A model generated the notes under the pieces. That model worked only from the letters and a program-made list of their open reading frames with translations. It was not told where the DNA came from and searched no databases. From Terriglobia bacterium (GTDB lineage Bacteria > Acidobacteriota > Terriglobia > JAIQFV01), in the NCBI GenBank assembly GCA_020072965.1, contig JAIQFY010000053.1, positions 1-34,151 on the forward strand: a DNA stretch of 34,151 bases. Direction: 5' to 3'. Shown here in pieces: positions 8,443-15,908 of this stretch (positions are counted from its first letter, which is position 1; each line of letters begins with the position of its first letter). The position numbers were made by a program, and so were the translations under genes.

Positions 8443-10626
8443 ATGAGGGCAAGGATCTCTACGGACATGAGGCGAAGGATTTTTACCGTCTTCGCAGATC
8501 AATTCCGTGAGTGGATCTGTCTCGGACTCGTCGGATTGCTTCTCTTCCTTACACCCTTCCTCAGCCCCGTGGTTCAAGGCGCCGCCCCACAGCAGAAACA
8601 AGCGAAGTCGAAGGATACCAGCGAGAGGTTGGAAGTCGCGCCACAAATGCAGAAAGTCACCGGGTTGGCCGCTGCTCAGTCAACAGCTGTGGTCCCGGAC
8701 CTGAGGGGCCAAACACCTAAGCAGGCCATCGCGACTCTGCGCCGCGCTCATCTTGCCCTGGGAGAGGTCACCTACGGGATCTACGACGTCCCGGCCGGCC
8801 AGGTGGCGAGACAGTATCCTCCGGCCCGCGAAAATGCGCCGGCGGGCAGCGCCGTGGCGGTCTGGGTGGCACGCGAGCCCCCTCCCGGGCAGTTATCCAC
8901 TGCCGTACCAGACCTACGCGGTCAAACGCTCGATGAGGCGCGGAAGACCCTGCGGCAGGCGCATCTTGTGCCGGGTGAAATCCAATACGGGAATTACGAT
9001 GCCCCGGCCGGCAGAGTGGCAAGACAACGGCCGTCGGCCCGTGAAAATGCGCCCGCGGGCAGCGCCGTGGCGGTCTGGATCACTCGCGAGTCGCCCCCCG
9101 CCCCGTTGACGACCCCAGTCCCGGATCTAAGAGGCCAAACGGTCGATGAAGCGGCGGCGATTCTGCGCAGGGCTCGTCTCGTGATGGGGGAAGTCTATTT
9201 CGGTAACTACGACGCCGCCCCCGGACGAGTGGCAAGGCAACATCCACAGCCCCAAGAGCGTGTGCCCATGGAGACTGCCGTGGCGGTCTGGGTCGCCCGT
9301 GCGCCCGATGTCGCACCCCCGCCGCCAGAACAGCCGCCCAAGCGGCGCCCTGAACGGCAACCGGGGAGACAACCGGACAGTGAGCTGGTGGCCGTACCTG
9401 ATCTTCGCTCACGGCAGGAAGTTGCCGCAAAGATGATCTTGGAGCAGCGTGGCTTGCAGTATGGCGGGGCCAAGGAAATCATTACTGACCAGCAGTCACC
9501 TGGAACCATTCTCGACCAGCAGCCAAAACCCGACACGCTCGTTCGAAGGGGTACGGCCGTTCGAGTCGCCATAGCTGCCGGAAGGCCCCCTGATCCCACC
9601 GTAGAGGTTCCAAACCTGGTGCAAGAAAGGAAAGAAGAGGCCCAGCAGAAGTTGCGGAGTGTGGGTTTGCAGTCGAGTGACTCTGAAATCAGGGAGGTGG
9701 ATTCAGAGGAAGAGACCGGGGTTGTGGTTTCGCAGGTTCCGCCAGCCGGTACCCGAGTACGGCTCGGGACGAGCGTGAGCTTCGAGGTCAGCAGGCAGAT
9801 AGTTCATTCCCTCATGTTGCGGCCCGCCCCCACAAGCGCCACGCCAGGGGAGCCAGTGACCTTTAAAGCTGAACTCATTCCCCCGTTTCCCGGCGCGACA
9901 TTTCAATTCAACTTCGGCGAAGGCGAGCGCAGCGGCGAACTGGATGTGCCCGAAGCAACCCACCAGTACGACGACGATGGCGACTATGTGGTGTTCTCCA
10001 CGGCCACGCTCGGCAGCAGGCAGGTCATCAGCAACCGGGTCGAGCTTCCCGTGCACCTCGCGCGCCTCGATATCACCCTGCTCTCCTCACCTAGCCATCC
10101 CAGGGCGAACGAGACCATTCAGTTCCATGCGGTCGTCACCCCGTCATCCCAAGCCGGCAGAGCCGTCTACAGCTTTCACTTTGGGGACGGCACGCCGGTC
10201 GAAGCGTCAGACTCCCCTGAAGCGCAGCATTCCTATCCGCAGAGCAATCAATACTCGGCATGGGTAACGGTGCGCATGGTCCACGAGCCATTGCCGGGCG
10301 GCGGGAGCGTCCATGAGCATTTTTACACGAGCGATCCCATTGAGGTGGTGATCGCCCCTGCTCCCGTCCCTCTGTGGGGGATCATCGGAGCCATCCTGGG
10401 GGCCGTCCTTGTGGCCGGCGCTGGAACTTTTTCTGCATACCGGTGGATTCAGATGCAGAAGCTGAGCTTTCGAGTAGAAAAAGATGCGGGCCGACAGTGG
10501 CCGCAGGGGCCGGAACATTCGATCGCCTCCAGCAGATGGCAGTTCCGCGTGGCGCGCTCAACGGGAGAGCAGTCGACCACTTCTCACGGTCCTCTCTGCA
10601 CCAGAATCGAGAAAATCCATGAGTGA
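8443..10626 (+). CDS. Membrane-anchored PASTA-PKD repeat protein
   Basis: This 727-aa protein has a hydrophobic N-terminal segment (about 24-46) acting as signal or anchor. Five PASTA domains follow (about 82-148, 152-220, 222-292, 322-390, 393-455); the first three are near-identical with VPDLRGQT openings, and a Pro/Arg/Gln-rich linker precedes the fourth. Two PKD-like Ig domains (about 457-640, with FNFGEGE and FHFGDGT) lead to a single membrane helix (about 641-667) and a basic 58-residue tail. PASTA domains usually bind peptidoglycan, often on Ser/Thr kinases; no kinase domain is present here. This suggests an envelope sensor or adhesin reaching across the periplasm. A second start at 8467 is possible. 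The last codons overlap the next gene by eight bases. Confidence 0.8.
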   Translation: MRARISTDMRRRIFTVFADQFREWICLGLVGLLLFLTPFLSPVVQGAAPQQKQAKSKDTSERLEVAPQMQKVTGLAAAQSTAVVPDLRGQTPKQAIATLRRAHLALGEVTYGIYDVPAGQVARQYPPARENAPAGSAVAVWVAREPPPGQLSTAVPDLRGQTLDEARKTLRQAHLVPGEIQYGNYDAPAGRVARQRPSARENAPAGSAVAVWITRESPPAPLTTPVPDLRGQTVDEAAAILRRARLVMGEVYFGNYDAAPGRVARQHPQPQERVPMETAVAVWVARAPDVAPPPPEQPPKRRPERQPGRQPDSELVAVPDLRSRQEVAAKMILEQRGLQYGGAKEIITDQQSPGTILDQQPKPDTLVRRGTAVRVAIAAGRPPDPTVEVPNLVQERKEEAQQKLRSVGLQSSDSEIREVDSEEETGVVVSQVPPAGTRVRLGTSVSFEVSRQIVHSLMLRPAPTSATPGEPVTFKAELIPPFPGATFQFNFGEGERSGELDVPEATHQYDDDGDYVVFSTATLGSRQVISNRVELPVHLARLDITLLSSPSHPRANETIQFHAVVTPSSQAGRAVYSFHFGDGTPVEASDSPEAQHSYPQSNQYSAWVTVRMVHEPLPGGGSVHEHFYTSDPIEVVIAPAPVPLWGIIGAILGAVLVAGAGTFSAYRWIQMQKLSFRVEKDAGRQWPQGPEHSIASSRWQFRVARSTGEQSTTSHGPLCTRIEKIHE

Positions 10627-11197
10627 AACCCAGATGAATCTGAAGGATTGGTTCGCGCTGCCCGGCGATGATCTGCCTCCGGCGGCGCGTACTGCCGTGG
10701 AATCCAGTCGCTTCATGCCCGCCCTCAGAGAGGCCCTCCTTAAAGAGTCGAGGGCCATCAAGTGGGGCGCTGTCTCGGATGTGCTCGTAAAAAAGATTCT
10801 CGAGACCCTCGATGTGCCGCTCCTCGACATTCTCCTCCCCGCCTGGAAAAAGTATCGGGAGATCGAGGAGTTTGCGGATCCGAAAAAATATCCTCCTGCG
10901 GATACCTACCTGGTGTCCCTGGCGGAGCATACAGTGAAATCGGAGCATCACCCCTATGTGGAGGTTCTCTTCAAAGGAGCGACCCTTGGCCGAATCGACT
11001 TTACCTTGACGGTGGAGTTGACGCTTGAAGGATTTGTGCTGCAAATCCAGGGCGGCAGGATCAAGGCCATCCGGACCGGCACGATCAAGGGTCAAGGCTC
11101 ACTGGCGCTTGAAACCACCGTCGTGCTGGAAAAGGACTTCGGCTCGATCGAGCTTCCAGGAATGCTACAGCTTGGCGAAGGAATTCCGTTGCAGTAA
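10619..11197 (+). CDS. Unknown protein translationally coupled to the PASTA-PKD protein
   Basis: The 192-aa product has no signal peptide or membrane helix and I do not recognise it. Its N-terminal half is helical and charged; the C-terminal half, from about residue 95, is a run of alternating hydrophobic and polar strands (FTLTVELTLEGFVLQIQGG and beyond) that suggests a beta-barrel or sandwich. The start codon sits inside the end of the previous gene (ATGAGTGA), so the two are almost surely cotranscribed and translationally coupled. The simplest inference is a cytoplasmic partner of the basic C-terminal tail of the PASTA protein. This is unproven. Confidence 0.65.
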   Translation: MSETQMNLKDWFALPGDDLPPAARTAVESSRFMPALREALLKESRAIKWGAVSDVLVKKILETLDVPLLDILLPAWKKYREIEEFADPKKYPPADTYLVSLAEHTVKSEHHPYVEVLFKGATLGRIDFTLTVELTLEGFVLQIQGGRIKAIRTGTIKGQGSLALETTVVLEKDFGSIELPGMLQLGEGIPLQ

Positions 11198-11380
11198 CCG
11201 CCTTGGAGTGCGGAACTCCCGGTTCCGCTTTCTATCCTTGATGTCGGACCTTTGTCCCGCTCGTCTCACGCCAGCCTTCACTTCAGTCCCTAAAAAAAGG
11301 CCCATGGAGGACCGCCCTCTAAAAGCCCAATGAACAACTAACTGACCCGACCCTTGATTTTACTGATCGTGGATTTTCCG

Positions 11381-11947
11381 TTATTGAGCAGGCTTGGTCC
11401 CTCCCGCCGGGGTGGCGTTCAAGCGTGGGCCGGCATCCTCGTCCGCGTAGGCGGACACGATTTCTCCAAAGTAGACGCGGTGGAAATCGCCACTGCTGTA
11501 AAACTCCTCGCGCACGGCTTGGACCAGTGCGTCGGGTTCCAGATCATTCCGATGCAGGGTCCGGCACTCGTAATGCACCAGGCATTCCTTGATCACGGGA
11601 GGCCGCACCTCCCGGCTCGGCATCGGGGTCAATTGCATTTCTTGAAACTTATTGTGGTCTCGTCCTGAAACGGTCCCGCAATGGCTGACCGCCGCCGACA
11701 GTTCCCTGGGAGGAACGTTGACGGTGAAATCCCGGGCCTCCTCCAGCCGGCTGTAGGTGTGGCGCGAGGGTCTCACCAGCACAATGAAGACGGGTCGTGA
11801 CCAGATGGAGCCAATCGTTCCCCACCCGATGGTCATGACGTTGGGTTTCCCGTCCGCGCCCAGAGTGACCAGCAGGAGTCCGTCTTCACGCATACGCTGA
11901 ATCGTCTGGGCAAAGTAATCCGTGTATCGCACCAGTACCTTGGCCAT
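11381..11947 (-). CDS. Flavin reductase-like FMN-binding split-barrel protein
   Basis: This 188-aa protein fits the flavin reductase-like split-barrel fold. Signs are the N-terminal strand DGLLLVTLGADGKPNVMTIGWGTIGSIWSRPVF, the RPSRHTYSRLEEARDFTVNV stretch and the SGRDHNKF segment that in this family contacts FMN or follows the cofactor site. Members reduce flavins with NAD(P)H or bind FMN in ferredoxin- or rubredoxin-linked redox. I prefer the ATG at 11947, six bases after GGTGAG; the ATG at 11953 is too close to that ribosome site. It is isolated, between the PASTA pair and ADOP 2, so the physiological partner is unclear. Confidence 0.75.
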   Translation of the reverse strand: MAKVLVRYTDYFAQTIQRMREDGLLLVTLGADGKPNVMTIGWGTIGSIWSRPVFIVLVRPSRHTYSRLEEARDFTVNVPPRELSAAVSHCGTVSGRDHNKFQEMQLTPMPSREVRPPVIKECLVHYECRTLHRNDLEPDALVQAVREEFYSSGDFHRVYFGEIVSAYADEDAGPRLNATPAGGTKPAQ

Positions 11948-12023
11948 TCTCATCTCACCCCACGATTTACTAGGAACACCAGTTAATCTGTGAGATTTTA
12001 CACCGCGCAGGCTCAGAAAGCAC

Positions 12024-12058
12024 GGTGCCGCGGACATGCGTTTTCAAAATGTCTGCGA
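12024..12058. repeat. Hairpin repeat, copy A (GGTGCCGC-GACATGC type)
   Basis: This imperfect palindrome (GACAT pairing with ATGTC inside CGCGG and TGCG arms) matches 15066-15100 in 30 of about 35 positions, in the same orientation. It lies in the 324-base space between the flavin reductase-like gene and ADOP 2, where I see no gene. Confidence 0.65.
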
Positions 12059-12195
12059 GTGACGATACTTCCTGAACGGTCTCGAGAGGTCCGATTCGTT
12101 GATGCGGTATTACTGACGCTCTCGGGCTTGCGGAACAACCAGAAAGCTTCTACCCCGCGAATCAATCATTCCTTTCTACTTTGAACTCGCAACTG

Positions 12196-12256
12196 CTTTT
12201 CCTATCCCCTATCACCCAACACCTACAACCTCTCCCTCCTGACACCCGGCACCCGA
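12196..12256. repeat. Low-complexity repeat just past the ADOP 2 stop codon
   Basis: This is a second copy of the pyrimidine-rich repeat at 5350-5411, again within about 15 bases of the stop codon of an ADOP gene. Both copies would be transcribed as the 3' end of the permease mRNA. Confidence 0.7.
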
Positions 12257-12271
12257 CTCCTGAGCCCTGCT

Positions 12272-14809
12272 TTATTCATACCGCAGGGCGGCCATCGGAT
12301 CGACGCGGCTGGCGCGGAGAGCTGGAAGGTACCCCGCCACACAGGCAACGAGGGCCAGTCCAGCCGTGGCCAGCACCATAGTTGAGGGGTCATGGGCCGT
12401 CAGGCCGTAGAGCTGGCTCTGGACCGCCCGCATCAGCGCCAACGAGGCTGGTACGCCGATTACCACACCGAGGGCGACCAACAACAGTGCATCCCGCATA
12501 ACCATCCCGATCACGTTTCTGGGATCGGCTCCCAGCGCCATCCGGATGCCGATTTCGCGCCGCCGCTGGGAAACTGTGTAGGCCATTACCCCGTACAGTC
12601 CGATGGTCACCAGCATCGTCGCCAGAAACCCGAAGACCGTCGACAGGCTCGCAATCATGCGCTCGGTGGTAAGTGAGTTGCCGACTTGCGCCTCCATCGT
12701 CCGCATGTCATAGATGGGCAGGTTCTGATCCAGGTCCCGCACCCTCGCCCGCACCGTGGGAATCAACTGATTCGAATCGACCGCCGTCCGCAGGTACACG
12801 GTCATGCTGCCGACGAAGTAACTTCCATAGTAGGGAATGAACGCCTGCGGCGGGATATCGTCGCGCAGGTTCGTGTACTTGATGTCCTTTACCACTCCTA
12901 TGATTTCCATATCCGTGCGCGATCCCGGATCGGTCCCGAATCCGAGGTGGCGGCCGATTGGATTTTGCCCTTGAAAGTACCGCCGCGCGAACTCCTGGTT
13001 GATCATCACCGCGGTTGGCGTCCAGTCGTCGGGCTGCGGGCCGTACTTCACCTGGCGGTCGTCTTTGACGGAAAAGTCGCGGCCCGCGACGATGGGTATG
13101 CCGAGAGTCGCGAAGTAGTTCTGGCCGATCTGGTTCATGAACGGCTGGGCATGATCATCAGGTTTCCCGGGTGTGTAGCCCTCAACAGTCATCCCGCTGT
13201 CCCATTCGTCATTCTCGAGAATACGCATCGACGCCAGGCCCACCGACTGAACTCCCGGAATCGCGCCGAGGCTGTCGGTCAATTGCTGATAGAAGATCTT
13301 CGCTTGTTCGGCGGTGTAGCCGCTAAGCGAAGGGTCGATATTGAATCCCACCAGTCGCTCCGCCGAAAAGCCCGGGCCCAGGAGGCTCAGGTTATTCAGA
13401 CTGCGGAGGAAAAGTCCGGCGCCGATCAAAAGCAGCAGCGAAAGGGCGACCTGAGTGACGACGAGCGTCCGGCGCAGTCCTCCATGCCCGCCGCCCACCA
13501 CGGACCCCGCCTGATCTTTTAAGGTCTTCCCGATATCTGGCTTGGTCGTCTTCAGGGCCGGCACAAGGCCAAAAAAGAGTGCGGTCACAATCGTCACCGC
13601 CAAGGTGAAGAGAAGAATTCGAAGATCAGGCGCCGTGGAGATACTCAAGCCCCCGGAGTCCGCCGGCAGATAGATGTCGATGAGCGACCGGGCGGCCCAA
13701 TAAGCGACGACGCCGCCGGCGAGGGCTCCCATCGCGGAAAGGCACAGTGTTTCGACCAAAAGCTGACTGATGATTCGCAGGCGGCTTGCACCCACTGCCA
13801 GTCGCACCGCGATCTCCTTCTGCCGGCCTGTGGCCCGGGCCAGCAAGAGGTTCGCCAGGTTGGCGCAAGCGATCAGCAGCACGACGCCGGTGATGGCCAT
13901 TAGCACCCACAGCGGCGTCGAAAGCTCCCGCCGGAGATAAGACCGGCCCTGCGAGCCGGGTAGAGTGTCAATCCAGCATTTGAGAAATTGCTCCCGATCG
14001 TACGCCGAAGCACGGCTGAAGGCAGCCTCGCGCACCTCCATCTCGAGCATCGAATGCATGAACGGTTGCAGCGACGCCTTCGCCACCTTCTGTGTCACCC
14101 CCGGCTTCAAGCGCCCAAACGCATTCACCCACCGGCTGCGACGGTCCTTGAGCATATCAGTGGGGACGATCACCACCTGTTGTTGCATCATGACGGGAAT
14201 GAACAGCTTCGCGGAATGGCCTAATTCCACACCGTCAAACCCTGGCTGTGTGACTCCGACGACAGTCATATCGTGCTTGTTGACCGTCAGAGTCTTTCCA
14301 AGGATCCCCGGATCGCCACTGAACCGCTGCTTCCAGTAGTTGTAACTCAGTATCACCAGAGGATGCCCATTTGGAATGCGATCGTCTTCCGGTGTAAACG
14401 GACGTCCGAGCACCGTGGTCACCCCGAGCACGTTGAAATAGGTTCCCGACACCAGTTCCGCTTCCACGCGCTCCGCCTGTCCCCCGAACGTGAGGCTCAC
14501 CTGGGTCGGGAAGCGGCAGAACATGCCCGAGAAAACCTCATTGTGGTCCTGAAAATCGCGGTACATCGGATACGAGATCGCGTTGCCGCCCCAGTTGTTG
14601 CCGTAGTGGCGGCCGCGCATGGTGAGCAGCACCAGTTGCTGCGGATTTTTTACAGGCAGGAGCCGAAGCAAAACCTGGTCCAGCAAGGTGAATATGGCAG
14701 TGTTCGCGCCGATTCCGAGCGCCAGGGTCAGTACGGCGAGAGCGGAGAAGAGTGGATCCTTCACCAGCACACGTACGGCATACCGAATGTCGGCAAAAAG
14801 ATGGTCCAT
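12272..14809 (-). CDS. ADOP-type permease (duplicated FtsX/MacB-like), copy 2
   Basis: This 845-aa protein has the same plan as the permease at 5418-7826. There is an N-terminal juxtamembrane motif (DIRYAVRVLVKDPLF), a helix ending GIGANTAIF, a MacB-like periplasmic core, a first FtsX bundle ([21 protein letters not shown]), a second core and a second FtsX bundle ending PMAALRYE. It is 43 residues longer than copy 1 because of a larger first periplasmic loop. No ABC ATPase gene is nearby. The ATG at 14809 lies nine bases after GGAGG; a TTG at 14818 is also in frame but too close to that site. The substrate is unknown. The two copies have diverged strongly in their periplasmic parts, so their duplication is old. 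Confidence 0.9.
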   Translation of the reverse strand: MDHLFADIRYAVRVLVKDPLFSALAVLTLALGIGANTAIFTLLDQVLLRLLPVKNPQQLVLLTMRGRHYGNNWGGNAISYPMYRDFQDHNEVFSGMFCRFPTQVSLTFGGQAERVEAELVSGTYFNVLGVTTVLGRPFTPEDDRIPNGHPLVILSYNYWKQRFSGDPGILGKTLTVNKHDMTVVGVTQPGFDGVELGHSAKLFIPVMMQQQVVIVPTDMLKDRRSRWVNAFGRLKPGVTQKVAKASLQPFMHSMLEMEVREAAFSRASAYDREQFLKCWIDTLPGSQGRSYLRRELSTPLWVLMAITGVVLLIACANLANLLLARATGRQKEIAVRLAVGASRLRIISQLLVETLCLSAMGALAGGVVAYWAARSLIDIYLPADSGGLSISTAPDLRILLFTLAVTIVTALFFGLVPALKTTKPDIGKTLKDQAGSVVGGGHGGLRRTLVVTQVALSLLLLIGAGLFLRSLNNLSLLGPGFSAERLVGFNIDPSLSGYTAEQAKIFYQQLTDSLGAIPGVQSVGLASMRILENDEWDSGMTVEGYTPGKPDDHAQPFMNQIGQNYFATLGIPIVAGRDFSVKDDRQVKYGPQPDDWTPTAVMINQEFARRYFQGQNPIGRHLGFGTDPGSRTDMEIIGVVKDIKYTNLRDDIPPQAFIPYYGSYFVGSMTVYLRTAVDSNQLIPTVRARVRDLDQNLPIYDMRTMEAQVGNSLTTERMIASLSTVFGFLATMLVTIGLYGVMAYTVSQRRREIGIRMALGADPRNVIGMVMRDALLLVALGVVIGVPASLALMRAVQSQLYGLTAHDPSTMVLATAGLALVACVAGYLPALRASRVDPMAALRYE

Positions 14810-15065
14810 TCGCGTCAACCTCCGGGGAGTTCATTCACTTAGACGAAAGAACGGGGGCGAGGTTCCGCAGAATTTTCAACTGAGCACTGCCACCGGCAGC
14901 AGATCCCGGACTGACAGGGGATTTCATTAGCATTATACCGCAGGGGCGCTGGGGGCGCAGGGGAGTTGGTTTAGAGGGGAAAGATCAGAACAGAACCGAA
15001 GAGGAATTGGGTGCCGCAGGCATTTCCGCCGTGGTGAACATGCCGGCGAACAAGGGAGCAACCCG

Positions 15066-15100
15066 GGTGCCGCAGACATGCGTTTTCTGCATGTCTGCGA
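15066..15100. repeat. Hairpin repeat, copy B
   Basis: This is a near-perfect hairpin: CGCAGACATGC pairs with GCATGTCTGCG around a short TTTTCT loop. It is the better-paired copy of the element at 12024-12058. A diverged partial relative (GGTGCCGCAGGCAT) starts near 15010. The flanking stretch 14842-15226 has no gene that I can support. Confidence 0.65.
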
Positions 15101-15264
15101 AGGATATGTCTTGCTTCATTTGAAAATGGTCAACGGGGGGTCTCACCGTCCACCCAGGGGGTGCTCAACGATTATCGATACTGAGGGCTACTCTCTGAAC
15201 GATCACATCAGACTTGACGGACAGGCATGAATCCGGCGTCCGCGCTGATAGGCATTAGGATGTT

Positions 15265-15376
15265 CGTGCACTTCTTGCAAAAGTTTTCTACATCAAGTAG
15301 TATGCTGGTCGCTCCGGCGATGTGGGCCTGTAGCTCAGTTTGGGAGAGCGCTCCGACGCGTCGGAGAGGTCGTGGT
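15265..15376 (+). repeat. 112-bp direct repeat, left copy (promoter plus 5' tRNA-Ala half)
   Basis: This block and 15690-15801 are equal in length and mostly identical. Each contains a promoter, a short leader and the first half of a tRNA-Ala-like sequence, breaking off just inside the T-arm. The pair flanks the GIY-YIG gene as long direct repeats. Confidence 0.9.
15275..15303 (+). promoter_or_regulatory. Sigma-70-type promoter, left copy
   Basis: TTGCAA and TAGTAT are separated by exactly 17 bases and the -10 box ends 20 bases before the tRNA-like sequence, so transcription should begin about 12-14 bases upstream of it. It is copied at 15700-15728. Confidence 0.75.
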
Positions 15377-15384
15377 GAATCCCC
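15324..15384 (+). pseudogene. tRNA-Ala-like 5' half with abnormal anticodon arm, copy 1
   Basis: The acceptor 5' strand (GGGCCTG), TA, and full D-arm are identical to the intact tRNA-Ala at 15832. The 17-nt anticodon arm is replaced by a 16-nt perfect palindrome (CTCCGACG and its complement), so a normal 7-nt loop cannot form. The variable region AGGTC and GTGG of the T-arm remain; the rest of the T-arm and the 3' acceptor strand are missing. It cannot be a functional tRNA. Confidence 0.85.
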
Positions 15385-15422
15385 TGAATTAAGATCCGAA
15401 CATCCCCCCTTCTATCTTACCC

Positions 15423-15683
15423 ATGCATTTCGTTTACATCCTTGAGAGTCTGAAGGACGGGTACTACTATATCGGTTCAACCCATGACGTAGCCCATCGC
15501 CTCGAGCAGCACAATGCAGGGAGGCAGGCCGCAACGCGTTACCGCAGGCCATTCGAGTTAGTTTACGTAGAATCCTATTCGGATCCAGCGGCCGCACGCA
15601 GGCGGGAGCATTTCATCAAGAAGCAAAAGAGCCGTCTTTTCATTGAGGCTCTGATTCATTGCCCTCGGGCTGATCGGCCCTGA
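15423..15683 (+). CDS. Small GIY-YIG nuclease domain protein
   Basis: The 86-aa protein is a stand-alone GIY-YIG domain. GIY is VYI at residues 4-6 and YIG is 16-18; R26 (HRLEQHN) and E62 (RRREHFIKKQ) match the conserved Arg and the metal-binding Glu. GIY-YIG domains cut DNA in homing endonucleases, UvrC and some restriction enzymes; the small single-domain group to which this belongs has no settled function. There is no clear ribosome site before the ATG. It starts 39 bases after a tRNA-like 5' half that has its own promoter, and is bounded on the other side by a second copy of that promoter and half-tRNA. This suggests a mobile or homing-like unit targeting the tRNA gene (inference). Confidence 0.85.
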   Translation: MHFVYILESLKDGYYYIGSTHDVAHRLEQHNAGRQAATRYRRPFELVYVESYSDPAAARRREHFIKKQKSRLFIEALIHCPRADRP

Positions 15684-15699
15684 AACAACCGTGCACTTC

Positions 15700-15728
15700 T
15701 TGCAAAACTTCCCTACATCGAGTAGTAT
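15700..15728 (+). promoter_or_regulatory. Sigma-70-type promoter, right copy
   Basis: TTGCAA, 17 bases, TAGTAT, as in the left copy. The spacer differs at several positions while both boxes and the spacing are kept. It probably drives the second half-tRNA and the intact tRNA-Ala that starts 103 bases further on. Confidence 0.75.
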
Positions 15729-15748
15729 GCTGGTCGCTCATGCAGCGT

Positions 15749-15800
15749 GGGCCTGTAGCTCAGTTTGGGAGAGCGCTCCGAGGCGTCGGAGAGGTCGTGG
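15749..15800 (+). pseudogene. tRNA-Ala-like 5' half, copy 2
   Basis: As in copy 1, the 5' acceptor strand and D-arm are intact. The anticodon arm is the short CTCCGAGG..CGTCGGAG type, with one change that breaks the perfect palindrome, and the sequence stops matching tRNA after GTGG of the T-arm. Confidence 0.85.
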
Positions 15801-15831
15801 TCAGTTGCTGGAGCTTAAAGTCAAGTCGTGT

Positions 15832-15908
15832 GGGCCTGTAGCTCAGTTTGGGAGAGCGCATGACTGGCAGTCATGAGGTCGTGGGTTCGAGCCCCATCAG
15901 GTCCACCA
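15832..15908 (+). tRNA. tRNA-Ala, anticodon GGC, CCA encoded
   Basis: A full cloverleaf can be drawn. The acceptor stem pairs GGGCCTG with CAGGTCC and has the G3:U70 wobble that is the alanine identity element. The D-arm is GCTC/GAGC; the anticodon stem CATGA/TCATG closes the 7-nt loop CTGGCAG (anticodon GGC, codon GCC). The variable loop is AGGTC, the T-stem GTGGG/CCCAT holds TTCGAGC, and A73 and CCA follow. It has no promoter of its own directly upstream and probably relies on the one at 15700. It is the only intact tRNA in a row of six tRNA-like sequences. Confidence 0.95.

Larger units (their letters stand above)
15690..15801 (+). repeat. 112-bp direct repeat, right copy (promoter plus 5' tRNA-Ala half)
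   Basis: This is the right-hand copy of 15265-15376, same length and orientation, with a few substitutions in the promoter spacer and leader. It is followed by about 30 unrelated bases and then the intact tRNA-Ala. Confidence 0.9.

Noticed and set aside
12686-13522. 278-codon plus-strand open frame opposite ADOP 2
   Set aside because: Same reason: the permease on the minus strand has clear domains and this frame has none.
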